From contig NZ_AQQS01000002.1 of the NCBI RefSeq assembly GCF_002088275.1, forward strand, positions 248,001-312,000: a DNA stretch of 64,000 nt. The letters run 5' to 3'. Below are positions 1 through 8,432 of the stretch, piece after piece. Position 1 is the stretch's first letter; the number at the start of each line of letters is the position of its first letter. Made by a program: the position numbers and the translations under genes. The notes under the pieces were generated by a model that saw only the letters and a list, made by a program, of their open reading frames with translations, made no database searches and was not told the DNA's origin. Source of the stretch: Aurantimonas sp. 22II-16-19i (GTDB taxonomy: Bacteria > Pseudomonadota > Alphaproteobacteria > Rhizobiales > Rhizobiaceae).

Positions 1-432
1 TTGCGGCTGCGGCGTGAAGACCTTCACCTGTAGTTGAGCCGGATCGCCCGTCTCGACGGGACGGTCCTCGGCCTGCCAGCGGCGCAGGCCGCCGTCGAGG
101 ATCGCCACCTTGTCGTGGCCGAAGCGGCGAAACATCCACCAGACCCGCGCCGCGACATAGGTGGCATCGTAGATCACGACCGGCGTCGAATTGCCGATCC
201 CCAGCGCTCCGAGGGTCGCGGCGAAATGCTCCGGCGTCGGCATCGTGTTGGGATAGGGCGAGGCCGGATCGGAGGCGGCTTCGAGATCGAAGTGCCGGGC
301 GCCGGGGACATGCCCGTCGCGAAAGGCCTCGATGCCCTTGCGTCCGGCCTCCGGTGCGAACCAGGCGCAGTCGAGCACGACCGCATCCTCACCGTCGCGT
401 CGGCGCACGAGCTCGTCCGGTTCGATCAGCAT
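1..432 (-). CDS. sseA: Sulfurtransferase (rhodanese family, SseA-like), 3' part outside window
   Basis: The 144 visible residues form the non-catalytic N-terminal rhodanese domain of a two-domain thiosulfate/3-mercaptopyruvate sulfurtransferase. Typical landmarks are the start of the fold (VVLDCAWF), the HVPGARHFDL segment and the VVIYDATYVAARVWWMFRRF and ILDGGLRRW stretches. The catalytic cysteine belongs to the second domain, which lies beyond base 1, so activity cannot be judged. The ATG at 432 was chosen because AGGAG lies 7–9 bases upstream; a GTG directly before it is an alternative. Family members move sulfane sulfur to cyanide or thiol acceptors in the cytoplasm. The gene is transcribed away from the neighbouring MarR regulator, and the two share an intergenic region. 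Confidence 0.85.
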   Translation of the reverse strand, partial: MLIEPDELVRRRDGEDAVVLDCAWFAPEAGRKGIEAFRDGHVPGARHFDLEAASDPASPYPNTMPTPEHFAATLGALGIGNSTPVVIYDATYVAARVWWMFRRFGHDKVAILDGGLRRWQAEDRPVETGDPAQLQVKVFTPQPQ

Positions 433-799
433 CACCTGGCTCTCCTGGAAATCAACGCGGCACCACGAAGCATCGGACGGGCGCTCGGTCAACGGCGGGT
501 GGGTCCCCGGACGCCGTCATTTCACCGGGTCGCGCATGGCGCGGCCTGCGCCGGGATTTTTGCGAAGAGGCGGGAATTCCGGCCCTTTAGAGTTTGCCGA
601 CAAGGCGATATGTCTCGCAGACCGTCGAATCGCCTGACAGTGAGGCGCGTGACGACATTCGGACCTACGCCGGCTGGCCATTTGCGGGCAGATACGGCAT
701 GCGTTGTTGTGCCCATTCGCTGGCATGGGTCTTATGTGATTGATCGAGCGAGGAACATCCCCCTCGCATGAGCAGACTGAATGGCTGAGACGGCTCGAG
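433..799. other. Intergenic region between divergent sseA and marR-type gene
   Basis: This 367-base non-coding gap separates two divergent genes and must hold both promoters. I found no convincing -35/-10 pair. I also found no clear AT-rich dyad of the kind bound by OhrR-type regulators, and no RNA gene. Short open frames on both strands have arginine-rich, low-complexity translations and were not accepted. Confidence 0.5.
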
Positions 800-1252
800 A
801 TGGCTGACCACAAGACTCTGCGCCTCGACGATCAACTCTGCTTTGCGCTCTACGCCGCGACGAATGCCGTGACGCGGGCGTACCGGCCGCTGCTGGCCGA
901 TCTCGACCTGACCTATCCGCAATATCTGGTGATGCTGGTGCTTTGGCAGGACGGCCGCTCCACGTCGCGCGCCATCGCCGATCGCCTGCATCTTTCCGCC
1001 AATGCCATCAGCCCGCTGCTCGAGCGGCTGGAGCGGGGCGGGCTGATTTTGCGCCAACGCGATCAGGCCGACCGGCGCGTCGTCCACATCGATCTGACGG
1101 AGCACGGCCGCGCGTTGCAGTCCCTGGCCTACGACGCACAGCAGGCGGTCGAATGCCGCACCGGTCTTGCTCTCGATGAGCTGGAACGTCTCCGCGACGA
1201 ACTGGTAGCGCTCGCCATGCGCATGGGCGGGAATGCCGTCTCCTGTCCTTGA
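800..1252 (+). CDS. MarR-family regulator, OhrR-type
   Basis: This 150-residue winged-helix protein has the signature of organic-peroxide sensors: LDDQLCFALYAA, with Cys14 at the position of the reactive N-terminal cysteine of OhrR. It is followed by DLTYPQYLVMLVLW and the recognition-helix and wing segment (LSANAISPLLERLERGGLILR, DRRVVHIDLTEHG). Known OhrR proteins repress an ohr peroxidase gene and release DNA when the cysteine is oxidised. No ohr gene is present here, so the target is unknown. The ATG at 800 was chosen because it gives the family's usual length; an in-frame start at 740 would add 20 residues without family similarity. An inverted repeat downstream (1301–1329) may end the transcript. 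Confidence 0.88.
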   Translation: MADHKTLRLDDQLCFALYAATNAVTRAYRPLLADLDLTYPQYLVMLVLWQDGRSTSRAIADRLHLSANAISPLLERLERGGLILRQRDQADRRVVHIDLTEHGRALQSLAYDAQQAVECRTGLALDELERLRDELVALAMRMGGNAVSCP

Positions 1253-1300
1253 CGCCCCCATCGGCCGCAGCCGCGGGCGTCAGAAGGGCGGGATCGACCG

Positions 1301-1329
1301 GACCGAGGCGGCGAGGCGCCACCTCGGTC
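1301..1329 (+). terminator. Hairpin after the marR-type gene
   Basis: GACCGAGG (1301–1308) and CCTCGGTC (1322–1329) form an 8-bp perfect stem 48 bases after the regulator's stop codon. A second stem, ACCCGCT/AGCGGGT, lies at 1401–1420. Neither is followed by a T-run, so these may be weak or Rho-assisted ends, or simply hairpins between convergent genes. Confidence 0.3.
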
Positions 1330-1457
1330 GGCCACGACCGGATCAGTCGAAGCAGGTAGCCCGATGGACCCCATCGGCAGGTCGGACGTCTGGTCCGCTC
1401 ACCCGCTGAGCCGAGCGGGTCGGATACACGGTCCGATCCGGGCGATCGGACGGGCGC

Positions 1458-1643
1458 TCAGTTGTTCGGCCCGTCGATGCGGGACGGAGAGATTGGATCG
1501 GAAGCCGGAAAGGTCTCGTCCAGCGCTTCGTCGAGTTCGGCTTCCTCGTGCTTGGCCTCGTCGCGTTCGCGCTTCTCCCGCTCGCGCTTTGCCTCGGAAG
1601 TCTCGTCGGCATCGTTCAGGCGGTTGTTGTTGCCATTGGTCAT
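1458..1643 (-). CDS. Small acidic conserved protein with TFPASDP motif
   Basis: This is a 61-residue, highly charged protein. The middle is a run of alternating Glu/Lys/Arg (residues about 18–40), predicted helical. It is followed by ELDEALDETFPASDPIS, a signature I recognise from small uncharacterised alphaproteobacterial proteins. The function is unknown. ATG 1643 was chosen because CAGGG lies 8 bases upstream; an in-frame GTG at 1652 would add three residues. It is monocistronic and convergent with the marR-type gene, with about 200 bases between their stops. There is no signal peptide or membrane segment. Confidence 0.72.
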   Translation of the reverse strand: MTNGNNNRLNDADETSEAKREREKRERDEAKHEEAELDEALDETFPASDPISPSRIDGPNN

Positions 1644-1777
1644 GGATTGCACCCTGTGACGGAATTCGTCCTGCCTGAACGATCATCCTCGCCGATGGTT
1701 TCCTTCGACCTCTTCGGCTGGCCGGTGTCCGGGACGCGCGGACGGCGCAACGTCGCCGGCTTGGCCGCTCCCCTGCG

Positions 1778-2719
1778 TCAATAGCCCGCCTGCCGGTCGA
1801 CGACATTGTCCAGCGCCTCGCCGCGCTCGTGCGCCGCGATCTGGCGCATGATGATCGGCGCCAGTGCGTCCGGGTCCGAGAGCGCCGCCGCATGGGGCGT
1901 CACGAACACCTTCGGATGGCTCCACAGCCGCGATTCCGCCGGCAGCGGCTCGGCATTGAAGACGTCGAGCGAGGCCTCCATCAGCCGGTCCTCGTCGAGG
2001 GCGGCGAGGATCGCGGCCTCGTCCTGAAGCCCGCCGCGCCCGGCATTGACCAGCACCGGCCCACCGAGGGGCGTGTCGCGCTTCAGCCGGGCGAGGAGAT
2101 CCTCGCCGATGATGCCGCGGGTGTCGGCGGTGAGCGGCAGGAGGACGACGAGAATGTCGCTTGCCGCGAGGAACGGGCCGAGGCCGGCGCTGCCGGCGAA
2201 GGTCTCGACGCCGTCGACGCGCTTCTCGCCCCGGCTCCAGCCGGTGACCTTGAAGCCCAGCACCTGCAGCTTCCTCGCGGCGTCGATGCCGAGAACGCCG
2301 AGGCCCATGATGCCGACGGTGATCTCGCGCGCCGCCGGCTGCATGCGCTCGTGCCAGATCTTCTGCGCCTGCTGCTGGCGATAGGCCCGGCCGCGGCGGA
2401 AATGATCCAGCACCCGCCAGACGACGTATTCGCTCATCCGCTCCTTCAGATCGTCCGCGACGATGCGCACGATGGGCACCGCGGGAAGTTCGCGGTCGGC
2501 GAGGATGTGGTCGACCCCGGCCCCGAGGGAGAAGATCGCCTTGAGCTCAGGCAGGGTGGCGAGCAGCCCCGGCGGCTGCTTCCAGACCACGGCGTAGTCG
2601 ATCGGCTCGCCGCCGGCCTCGCTGGCGTCGACGACGATCCGCCGCTCGGGCGCCGCCTCGTGCAGCGCCTGCCACCAGCGGGAGGGATCGAATCCGGTGA
2701 CGGAGAGGAGAATGGCCAT
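1778..2719 (-). CDS. ghrA: Glyoxylate/hydroxypyruvate reductase A-like D-2-hydroxyacid dehydrogenase
   Basis: This 313-residue member of the D-isomer-specific 2-hydroxyacid dehydrogenases most resembles GhrA, which reduces glyoxylate and hydroxypyruvate with NADPH. The nucleotide-binding loop GLGVLG is at 139–144. The catalytic Arg (NAGRG, R228), Glu (NAEPL, E257) and His (TPHAAA, H276) are all present. The length fits GhrA (about 312). Its ATG overlaps the stop codon of the Nudix gene by one base (TGATG), so the two are translationally coupled at the 3' end of the yej-type operon. Substrate choice within the family cannot be fixed from sequence alone. Confidence 0.88.
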   Translation of the reverse strand: MAILLSVTGFDPSRWWQALHEAAPERRIVVDASEAGGEPIDYAVVWKQPPGLLATLPELKAIFSLGAGVDHILADRELPAVPIVRIVADDLKERMSEYVVWRVLDHFRRGRAYRQQQAQKIWHERMQPAAREITVGIMGLGVLGIDAARKLQVLGFKVTGWSRGEKRVDGVETFAGSAGLGPFLAASDILVVLLPLTADTRGIIGEDLLARLKRDTPLGGPVLVNAGRGGLQDEAAILAALDEDRLMEASLDVFNAEPLPAESRLWSHPKVFVTPHAAALSDPDALAPIIMRQIAAHERGEALDNVVDRQAGY

Positions 2720-3378
2720 CAGTCGCTTTCGCTGTCAAAGAGGCTGCCCTGCAGCGCCTGCGCTCGCGCGCGGCCCTTGCGGGCGAACCAGTGGGTGCAG
2801 GCGATGAGATAGCCGTTCAGGACACGGCCATCGTCGACCGCCGCGATCAGATCCTCCACCGGGGCGAGGATCGGGCGGATGTCTTCGTGCTCCTCGTCCT
2901 TGCCGGCGCTGATCCCGAGATGACTCGCATCGACGATGGCAAGGAAGATGTGGGCGTGCTCGTCGGTCAGTCCCGGCGAGGGCAGCATCGAGAAGCAGCG
3001 CTCGATGGCGAGGGCGGCAAGGCCGGTCTCCTCCTCCAGTTCCCGCGCCGCGGCCTCGGCGACATTCTCGCCGGCATCGACCATGCCGGCGGGAAGCTCC
3101 ACCGCCGCCGCGTTCGGCGTGGCCAGCGACGCGGCCAGCCGGAACTGGCGGATCACGACGATCGAATCGCTCTGCGGATCATAGGGCACGATCACGGCCA
3201 CCGCGCCGGTTGCCAGATATTCGCGCTCCATCGGGCCGATCCTGGCGCCGCCCTCGAGGGAATCATGCTCGATCGTCAGCTTCTTGAAGTCGCGGAAGCC
3301 GCTGTGGAGCAGCGCCTCGTCGACGATCTCGACGCCGAGCGGCTGGTCGGCCAGTTGGTCGCGATAATGCCCGCTCAT
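2719..3378 (-). CDS. Nudix hydrolase, ADP-ribose pyrophosphatase-like
   Basis: This 219-residue cytoplasmic protein carries a complete Nudix box at residues 98–120: G98, E104, the RELEEETGL block with R112/E113/E116/E117, and G119. The preceding VELPAGMVDAGE matches the ADP-ribose/sugar-nucleotide pyrophosphatase subgroup. Such enzymes split nucleoside diphosphates linked to another moiety using Mg2+. The start codon overlaps the yejF-type stop by four bases (ATGA) and its own stop overlaps ghrA by one. All three genes are therefore read from one message. The exact substrate is not deducible. Confidence 0.88.
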   Translation of the reverse strand: MSGHYRDQLADQPLGVEIVDEALLHSGFRDFKKLTIEHDSLEGGARIGPMEREYLATGAVAVIVPYDPQSDSIVVIRQFRLAASLATPNAAAVELPAGMVDAGENVAEAAARELEEETGLAALAIERCFSMLPSPGLTDEHAHIFLAIVDASHLGISAGKDEEHEDIRPILAPVEDLIAAVDDGRVLNGYLIACTHWFARKGRARAQALQGSLFDSESD

Positions 3379-5033
3379 TCCGATACGACTCCCGTCGGCG
3401 CCGCCTTGATGTCGAAGGCGGCGGCCATCAGCGCTTTCGTGTAGTCGGTGCGCGGCCGCTCGAAGATCTCTTCGGCGGGGCCGCGCTCGACCACCTGGCC
3501 GTTTCGCATGACGACCACCTCGTTGGCCAGCGCCCTGACGACCTTCAGATCGTGGCTGATGAACAGATAGGCGAGGTCGTGGCGTTTCTGCAGGTCGCGC
3601 AGAAGGTCCACCACCTGCGCCTGGACGCTCATGTCGAGGGCCGAGGTCGGCTCGTCCAGCATGACGAAACGGGGATTGAGGACCATGGCCCTGGCGATGG
3701 CGATGCGCTGGCGCTGGCCGCCCGAAAACTCATGGGGAAACCGGAAACGGGCGGCGGGATCGAGCCCGACCTCGGCGAGAACGTCGACGACCCGCTTGTC
3801 GCGCGCTTCGGCCGAAAGCCCGCGCTCGTGGATCGACAGGCCCTCGGCGATGATGTCGGCGATCGACATGCGCGGCGAGAGCGAGCCGTAGGGATCCTGG
3901 AAGACGATCTGCATCTTCCGGCGCAGCGGCTTCATCGCCTTGAAGGAGCGGGTGTCGATACGGTTCCCATCGAAGATGATCTCGCCCTTCGACGAGATCA
4001 TCCGGCACAGCGCCAGGCCGAGGGTGGTCTTGCCCGACCCGGATTCGCCGACGACGCCGACGGTCTGGCCGGCCCGCAGCGTCAGGTCGATGCCGTCGAC
4101 GGCCTTGACGTGGCTGGTGGTGCGGCGCAGCAGCCCGGTCTTGATCGGGAACCAGACCTTGACGTCGCGGGCCTCCATCACGACCGGCGAATTGACGTTG
4201 GCGGCCGGCGGGCGCCCCTTCGGCTCGGCGGCGAGCAGGTGCCGGGTGTAGGCGTGCTGGGGAGCGTCGAACAGCGCTCGCGTCGGCCCCTCCTCGACGA
4301 TCTTGCCGCGATACATCACGCAGACCCGATCGGCGATGCGGCGGACGATGCCGAGATCGTGGGTGATGAACAGCATCGCCATGCCACGCTCGGCCTGGAG
4401 GGTCTTCAACAGCTCCAGGATCTGCGCCTGGACGGTGACGTCGAGGGCGGTGGTCGGCTCGTCGGCGATCAGGAGATCGGGATCGTTGGCGAGCGCCATG
4501 GCGATCATCACGCGCTGGCGCTGGCCGCCGGAGAGCTGGTGCGGATAGGCGCCGAGCCGCTCCTCGGCATTGCGGATGCCGACCTTGGCGAGGAGTTCGA
4601 GGGTGCGCTCGCGGGCCGCCTTGTCCGAGAAGCCGCGATGCAGCTTGAGCACCTCGCCGACCTGCTTCTCGATCGTGTGCAGCGGGTTGAGCGAGGACAT
4701 CGGCTCCTGGAAGATCATCGAGATCCGGTTGCCGCGGACCTTCATCAGATCGCTCTCGTCGTCGTCGATGAGGTTTTCGCCCTCGAAATACACCGCGCCG
4801 CCCGGATGGCTCGCCGCCGGATAGGGCAACAGCTTCAGGATCGACAGGGCCGAGACCGACTTGCCGGAACCCGATTCCCCGACGAGGGCCAGCGTCTCGC
4901 CCTTGGCGATCGAGAAGGACACGTCGTCGACGGCGAGCACCGTCTTGCCGCTCTGGCTGAAGGCGACGGAGAGGTTCTCGACGGAGAGGAGGGCGGAAGC
5001 CTCGCCGACCTTCTTGATAGGTGTGCTCGTCAA
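3375..5033 (-). CDS. yejF: Yej-type ABC transporter, double ATP-binding subunit
   Basis: This 552-residue protein carries two complete ABC ATPase cassettes in tandem, like YejF of the microcin C/oligopeptide importer YejABEF. Cassette 1 has Walker A GESGSGKS (52–59), LSGGQ (167–171) and Walker B LLIADE (187–192). Cassette 2 repeats these with [13 protein letters not shown] instead of LSGGQ, and FVMLDE. TTG 5033 was chosen as the start because GGAG lies 7 bases upstream. Longer in-frame extensions run into the upstream PIN gene and show no family similarity. In known systems YejF directly follows YejE; here a toxin–antitoxin pair intervenes. Confidence 0.93.
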   Translation of the reverse strand: MTSTPIKKVGEASALLSVENLSVAFSQSGKTVLAVDDVSFSIAKGETLALVGESGSGKSVSALSILKLLPYPAASHPGGAVYFEGENLIDDDESDLMKVRGNRISMIFQEPMSSLNPLHTIEKQVGEVLKLHRGFSDKAARERTLELLAKVGIRNAEERLGAYPHQLSGGQRQRVMIAMALANDPDLLIADEPTTALDVTVQAQILELLKTLQAERGMAMLFITHDLGIVRRIADRVCVMYRGKIVEEGPTRALFDAPQHAYTRHLLAAEPKGRPPAANVNSPVVMEARDVKVWFPIKTGLLRRTTSHVKAVDGIDLTLRAGQTVGVVGESGSGKTTLGLALCRMISSKGEIIFDGNRIDTRSFKAMKPLRRKMQIVFQDPYGSLSPRMSIADIIAEGLSIHERGLSAEARDKRVVDVLAEVGLDPAARFRFPHEFSGGQRQRIAIARAMVLNPRFVMLDEPTSALDMSVQAQVVDLLRDLQKRHDLAYLFISHDLKVVRALANEVVVMRNGQVVERGPAEEIFERPRTDYTKALMAAAFDIKAAPTGVVSE

Positions 5034-5122
5034 GGGATGACTCCGCTGTGATCCGGCCCTGGATGTGGGTTTCGGTCGCGATTTGCGTTCAAGAGAGGGC
5101 GCCTCGATGTGCTGAGGGAGAA

Positions 5123-5557
5123 TCAGAGCAACCGCATGGCTATCTCTTTCTCGGAAATTCGCGTCAGAGACGCCGGAAATCGAAGCCGTCGGTCGCTGGA
5201 GAGGATACTCGTGCAACCGGTTTCGACAGCCGTCGCAACGTGGATGGCATCCGGCAGCTTGCCGCCGTTCTCTGTCCGCACTGCAGCACTTCGGATGAGG
5301 ATGTCGACAGTGATCGGAATGGTCCTGAGACCGAGTGGCTGCGTGAGGAGCGCTCGATAGGCGCGGACGAGATCATCTCTTGCCGCCGCCAGGGGCCTGA
5401 CCATCACCTCAGCGAGAGAGAGTTGGCTTGTCAGAAGATCGAATTGGCCTCTGGCGGACAACTCGAAGAGCTTCATGACGTCGGGATGCTTCTTCTCCAC
5501 GAACGCGATCAGGATGTTGGTGTCGACGTAGATCGGCGCCACTCTCAGTCGTCCCAC
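5123..5557 (-). CDS. PIN-domain toxin, VapC-like ribonuclease
   Basis: This 144-residue PIN-domain protein has the acidic residues of the Mg2+ site in order: D12 (YVDTNIL), E50 (SLAEVM), D103 (LPDAIHVATA) and D122 (SSDRRL). VapC-type toxins cleave RNA and are held inactive by a co-transcribed antitoxin. The upstream gene, which overlaps it by 13 bases, is the candidate antitoxin. The pair sits between yejE and yejF on the operon strand, so it would be transcribed with transporter genes. The RNA target is unknown. Confidence 0.85.
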   Translation of the reverse strand: MGRLRVAPIYVDTNILIAFVEKKHPDVMKLFELSARGQFDLLTSQLSLAEVMVRPLAAARDDLVRAYRALLTQPLGLRTIPITVDILIRSAAVRTENGGKLPDAIHVATAVETGCTSILSSDRRLRFPASLTRISEKEIAMRLL

Positions 5558-5823
5558 TCGTCGCGAAGCGCACGGATACGCTGGACCGCCTCCTCTGTCG
5601 TGGTCCCGAGGTCGGCGCCGGCTCCCCAGATCCTCCGAAGAGCCGCAAGCCGTTGCTCCAGTTCCTCGGGTGAGATCGAAGGGGGCGTCGCAACCGCTTC
5701 ACTCGCCGACAACTCCCCTTCGAACGTCACGCTCACCGGCGTGCCGGGAACGAATTTCTCCCGCATGTCCTCCGGCAGCTCGTCGACGCTGACCGTCCTC
5801 GTAATTCGCCCGACCTCACCCAT
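5545..5823 (-). CDS. Probable antitoxin of the PIN toxin
   Basis: This 92-residue acidic protein overlaps the PIN-toxin start by 13 bases. The N-terminal part (ITRTVSVDELPEDMREKF, VSVTFEG) reads as short strands of an AbrB- or Phd-like DNA-binding domain, but I cannot assign a family. The C-terminal half (EELEQRLAALRRIW, EEAVQRIRALRDEWDD) is helical and amphipathic, as expected for the toxin-wrapping tail of a VapB-type antitoxin. The assignment rests mainly on size, overlap and position. Confidence 0.68.
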   Translation of the reverse strand: MGEVGRITRTVSVDELPEDMREKFVPGTPVSVTFEGELSASEAVATPPSISPEELEQRLAALRRIWGAGADLGTTTEEAVQRIRALRDEWDD

Positions 5824-5838
5824 CGAAACCTCCTCGCC

Positions 5839-7071
5839 TCATTTGAAGCTCTTGCGCGGATCGAAGGCGTCGCGCACCGCCTCGCCGATGAAGACCAGCA
5901 AGGATAGCATCAGGGCGAGGACGAGGAAGCCGGAAAAGCCGAGCCAGGGGGCCTGCAGGTTGTTCTTGCCCTGGGCGAGGAGCTCGCCGAGCGACGGCGA
6001 GCCGGGCGGCAGGCCGAGGCCGAGGAAGTCGAGCGCCGTCAGGGTGGTGATCGAACCGGACAGGATGAAGGGCAGGAAGGTGAGCGTCGCCACCATCGCG
6101 TTGGGAAGGACGTGGCGGAACATGATCGTCCAGTCACCGACCCCGAGCGCCCGGGCCGCGTTGACATATTCGAAGTTGCGGGCGCGCAGGAACTCGGCCC
6201 TGACGACGCCGACGAAGGCGACCCAGGAAAACAGCATCATGATGCCGAGCAGCACCCAGAAGCCCGGGGGCAGGATCGCCGCGATGATCAGCAGGAGGTA
6301 GAGGACCGGGATCGATGACCAGATCTCGATGAAGCGCTGGAAGAACAGGTCCACCAGCCCGCCGAAATAGCCCTGGACCGCGCCGGCGGTGACGCCGATG
6401 ATCGCCGATCCGGCCGTCAGGATGAGGCCGAACAGCACCGAGATCCGGAAGCCGTAGATCACCCGGGCGAGGACGTCGCGCACCTGGTCGTCGGTGCCGA
6501 GCCAGTTCATGTTGCCGATGACGCAGCCGGGATCGTCCACCCCTTGCGGATAGCCCTGGCAGCGCTCTTCCTTGGACAGCGTCCAGAAGGGCGGCGAGGG
6601 GGCCGGCGTCGGCGGCTCGAGGTTCTTGGTATCGTAGGAATAGCGGATCGGCGGCCAGATCATCCAGCCATTGGCGTTGATCTCTTCCATGTTGACCGGA
6701 TCGCGATAATCCGTCGTCGGCAGGAAGCCGCCGAACACCTCCTCGGGATAGTCGACGAAGACCGGATAGTAGAACTCGCCCTTGTACTCGACGAGGATCG
6801 GCCGGTCGTTGGCGACGAATTCGGCGAACAGCGCGATGAAGAACAGGATGCCGAAGATCCACAGCGACCAGTAGCCGCGCCGGTTGGCCTTGAAGTTGCG
6901 CCAGCGGCGCTGGTTGATCGGCGAGATCCGGGGCCGCCTGGTGAGCGCGCTGTCGGGCGCGAGCTGGGCGATGCCGCTGGTCTGTTCGCGGGCGATGTCG
7001 GCCGCCCGCTCTTCGGGCTGTTGGCCATTGCGACGCTCGGCGTCCAGACGGTCCTTCAGGGCGTCGTCCAT
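5839..7071 (-). CDS. yejE: Yej-type ABC transporter permease
   Basis: This 410-residue inner-membrane permease is of the YejE type (BPD_transp_1 domain). A cytoplasmic N-terminus of about 65 residues (RRPRISPINQRRWRNFKANRRG) precedes the first membrane segment (about 69–87). A long periplasmic insert (about 88–200) follows, and then the five C-terminal helices. The ATPase-coupling segment is EFLRARNFEYVNAARALGVGDW. The ATG at 7071 was chosen because GGGAGG lies 7 bases upstream; 18 bases of extra open frame upstream were rejected. It pairs with YejB to form the transmembrane channel. Confidence 0.93.
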   Translation of the reverse strand: MDDALKDRLDAERRNGQQPEERAADIAREQTSGIAQLAPDSALTRRPRISPINQRRWRNFKANRRGYWSLWIFGILFFIALFAEFVANDRPILVEYKGEFYYPVFVDYPEEVFGGFLPTTDYRDPVNMEEINANGWMIWPPIRYSYDTKNLEPPTPAPSPPFWTLSKEERCQGYPQGVDDPGCVIGNMNWLGTDDQVRDVLARVIYGFRISVLFGLILTAGSAIIGVTAGAVQGYFGGLVDLFFQRFIEIWSSIPVLYLLLIIAAILPPGFWVLLGIMMLFSWVAFVGVVRAEFLRARNFEYVNAARALGVGDWTIMFRHVLPNAMVATLTFLPFILSGSITTLTALDFLGLGLPPGSPSLGELLAQGKNNLQAPWLGFSGFLVLALMLSLLVFIGEAVRDAFDPRKSFK

Positions 7072-7132
7072 GGTCAGACCTCCCGCCACATGGCTGCTTC
7101 CGAAAACCGGTTCCCACTTTTCGGCGCCATTC

Positions 7133-8260
7133 TCAGACCTCCCGCCGGTCGAAGTCGATCCGCGGATCGATCCAGGTGTACATGAGGTCGGAGATCAGCG
7201 TGGTGACGAGGCCGATGAGCGAGAAGATGTAGAGGGTGGCGAAAACCACGGGATAGTCGCGCTTGTAGATCGAGTCGAAGCCGAGATAGCCGAGCCCGTC
7301 GAGCGAGAAGATCGTCTCGATCAGCAGCGAGCCGGTGAAGAAGGCGGAGATGAAGGCGCCGGGAAAGCCGGCGATGATGATCAGCATGGCATTGCGGAAG
7401 ACGTGGCCGTAGAGGACGCGCCGCTCGTTGAGCCCCTTGGCGCGGGCGGTGGTGACATACTGCTTGCCGATCTCGTCGAGGAAGGAGTTCTTCGTCAGGA
7501 GCGTGGTCGTGGCGAAGGCCGACAGCGACAGGGCGATCAGCGGCAGGGTGAGGTGCCAGAAGTAGTCCGGGATCGTGCGGGTGACGCAGGCGGCCGCGTC
7601 GAACTTCGACGACCAGGGCGCACACCAGGCGCCGCTGACGCCGTCCGACAGGAGGCCGCGCAACGGGAACCAGTCGAGGAACGACCCGCCCGCGAACAGC
7701 ACCATCAGGAGGATCGCGAAGATGAAGCCGGGGATCGCATAGGCGACGATGACGATGCCGGAGGTCCACACGTCGAAGGTCGAGCCGTCCTTCAGCGCCT
7801 TGCGGATGCCGAGCGGGATGGAAATGCCGTAGGAGATCAGGGTGATCCACAGGCCGAGGGAGATCGACACCGGCATTTTTTCCAGGATCAGGTCCCAGAC
7901 GCCGATCGAGCGGAAATAGCTTTCGCCGAAGTCGAAGCGGGCGTAGTTCCAGATCATCAGGCCGAAGCGCTCGAGCGGCGGCTTGTCGAAGCCGAACTGC
8001 TGTTCGAGCTTCTTGATGAATTCCGGATCGAGCCCCTGTGCGCCGCGATAGCCGGAATCCTGGGCGCTGGAGGACGAGCCGAAGTCGGAGCTCGCACCGG
8101 AGACCCGGTCGGCCGCGCCACCGGCCTCGCCGCGCAAGCCGGCCACGACCTGCTCGACCGGGCCGCCGGGCGCGAACTGCACCACGATGAAGGAGATCGC
8201 CATGATCCCGAGGATGGTCGGGATCATCAGCAGCATTCGGCGAAGGATGTAGGCGCCCAT
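7133..8260 (-). CDS. yejB: Yej-type ABC transporter permease
   Basis: This 375-residue permease begins MGAYILRRMLLMIPTILGIM, the characteristic first membrane helix of YejB/DppB-type proteins, followed by the VVQFAPGGPVEQVV motif. The coupling segment is EIGKQYVTTARAKGLNERRVLYGHVFRN. ATG 8260 matches the usual family start. An in-frame GTG at 8290 with GGAAGG 5 bases upstream is a real alternative adding ten residues. An unusual Ser/Gly-rich stretch (SGASSDFGSSSSAQDSG) lies in the periplasmic loop after the first helix. It is transcribed with yejE. Confidence 0.92.
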   Translation of the reverse strand: MGAYILRRMLLMIPTILGIMAISFIVVQFAPGGPVEQVVAGLRGEAGGAADRVSGASSDFGSSSSAQDSGYRGAQGLDPEFIKKLEQQFGFDKPPLERFGLMIWNYARFDFGESYFRSIGVWDLILEKMPVSISLGLWITLISYGISIPLGIRKALKDGSTFDVWTSGIVIVAYAIPGFIFAILLMVLFAGGSFLDWFPLRGLLSDGVSGAWCAPWSSKFDAAACVTRTIPDYFWHLTLPLIALSLSAFATTTLLTKNSFLDEIGKQYVTTARAKGLNERRVLYGHVFRNAMLIIIAGFPGAFISAFFTGSLLIETIFSLDGLGYLGFDSIYKRDYPVVFATLYIFSLIGLVTTLISDLMYTWIDPRIDFDRREV

Positions 8261-8432
8261 GTCGGGTTTCGCGTCTCCGTTTGGCGTCACACGACCCTTC
8301 CGGGCGGCGGCGCGGAATTCGCCTGTGTTTCGACGTTGTTAACCAAAAGCGCGGCGCAGCGCAAAAGACCGACCGCCAGGCGGGCGATCCTCCCGGCCGA
8401 GTGCCGCCCAGACCCTTTCGTGCCAGGCTTGC

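Noticed and set aside
3552-5051. A 499-codon plus-strand frame
   Set aside because: It is the shadow of the yejF-type ATPase gene; its His/Asp/Arg-rich translation has no family match.
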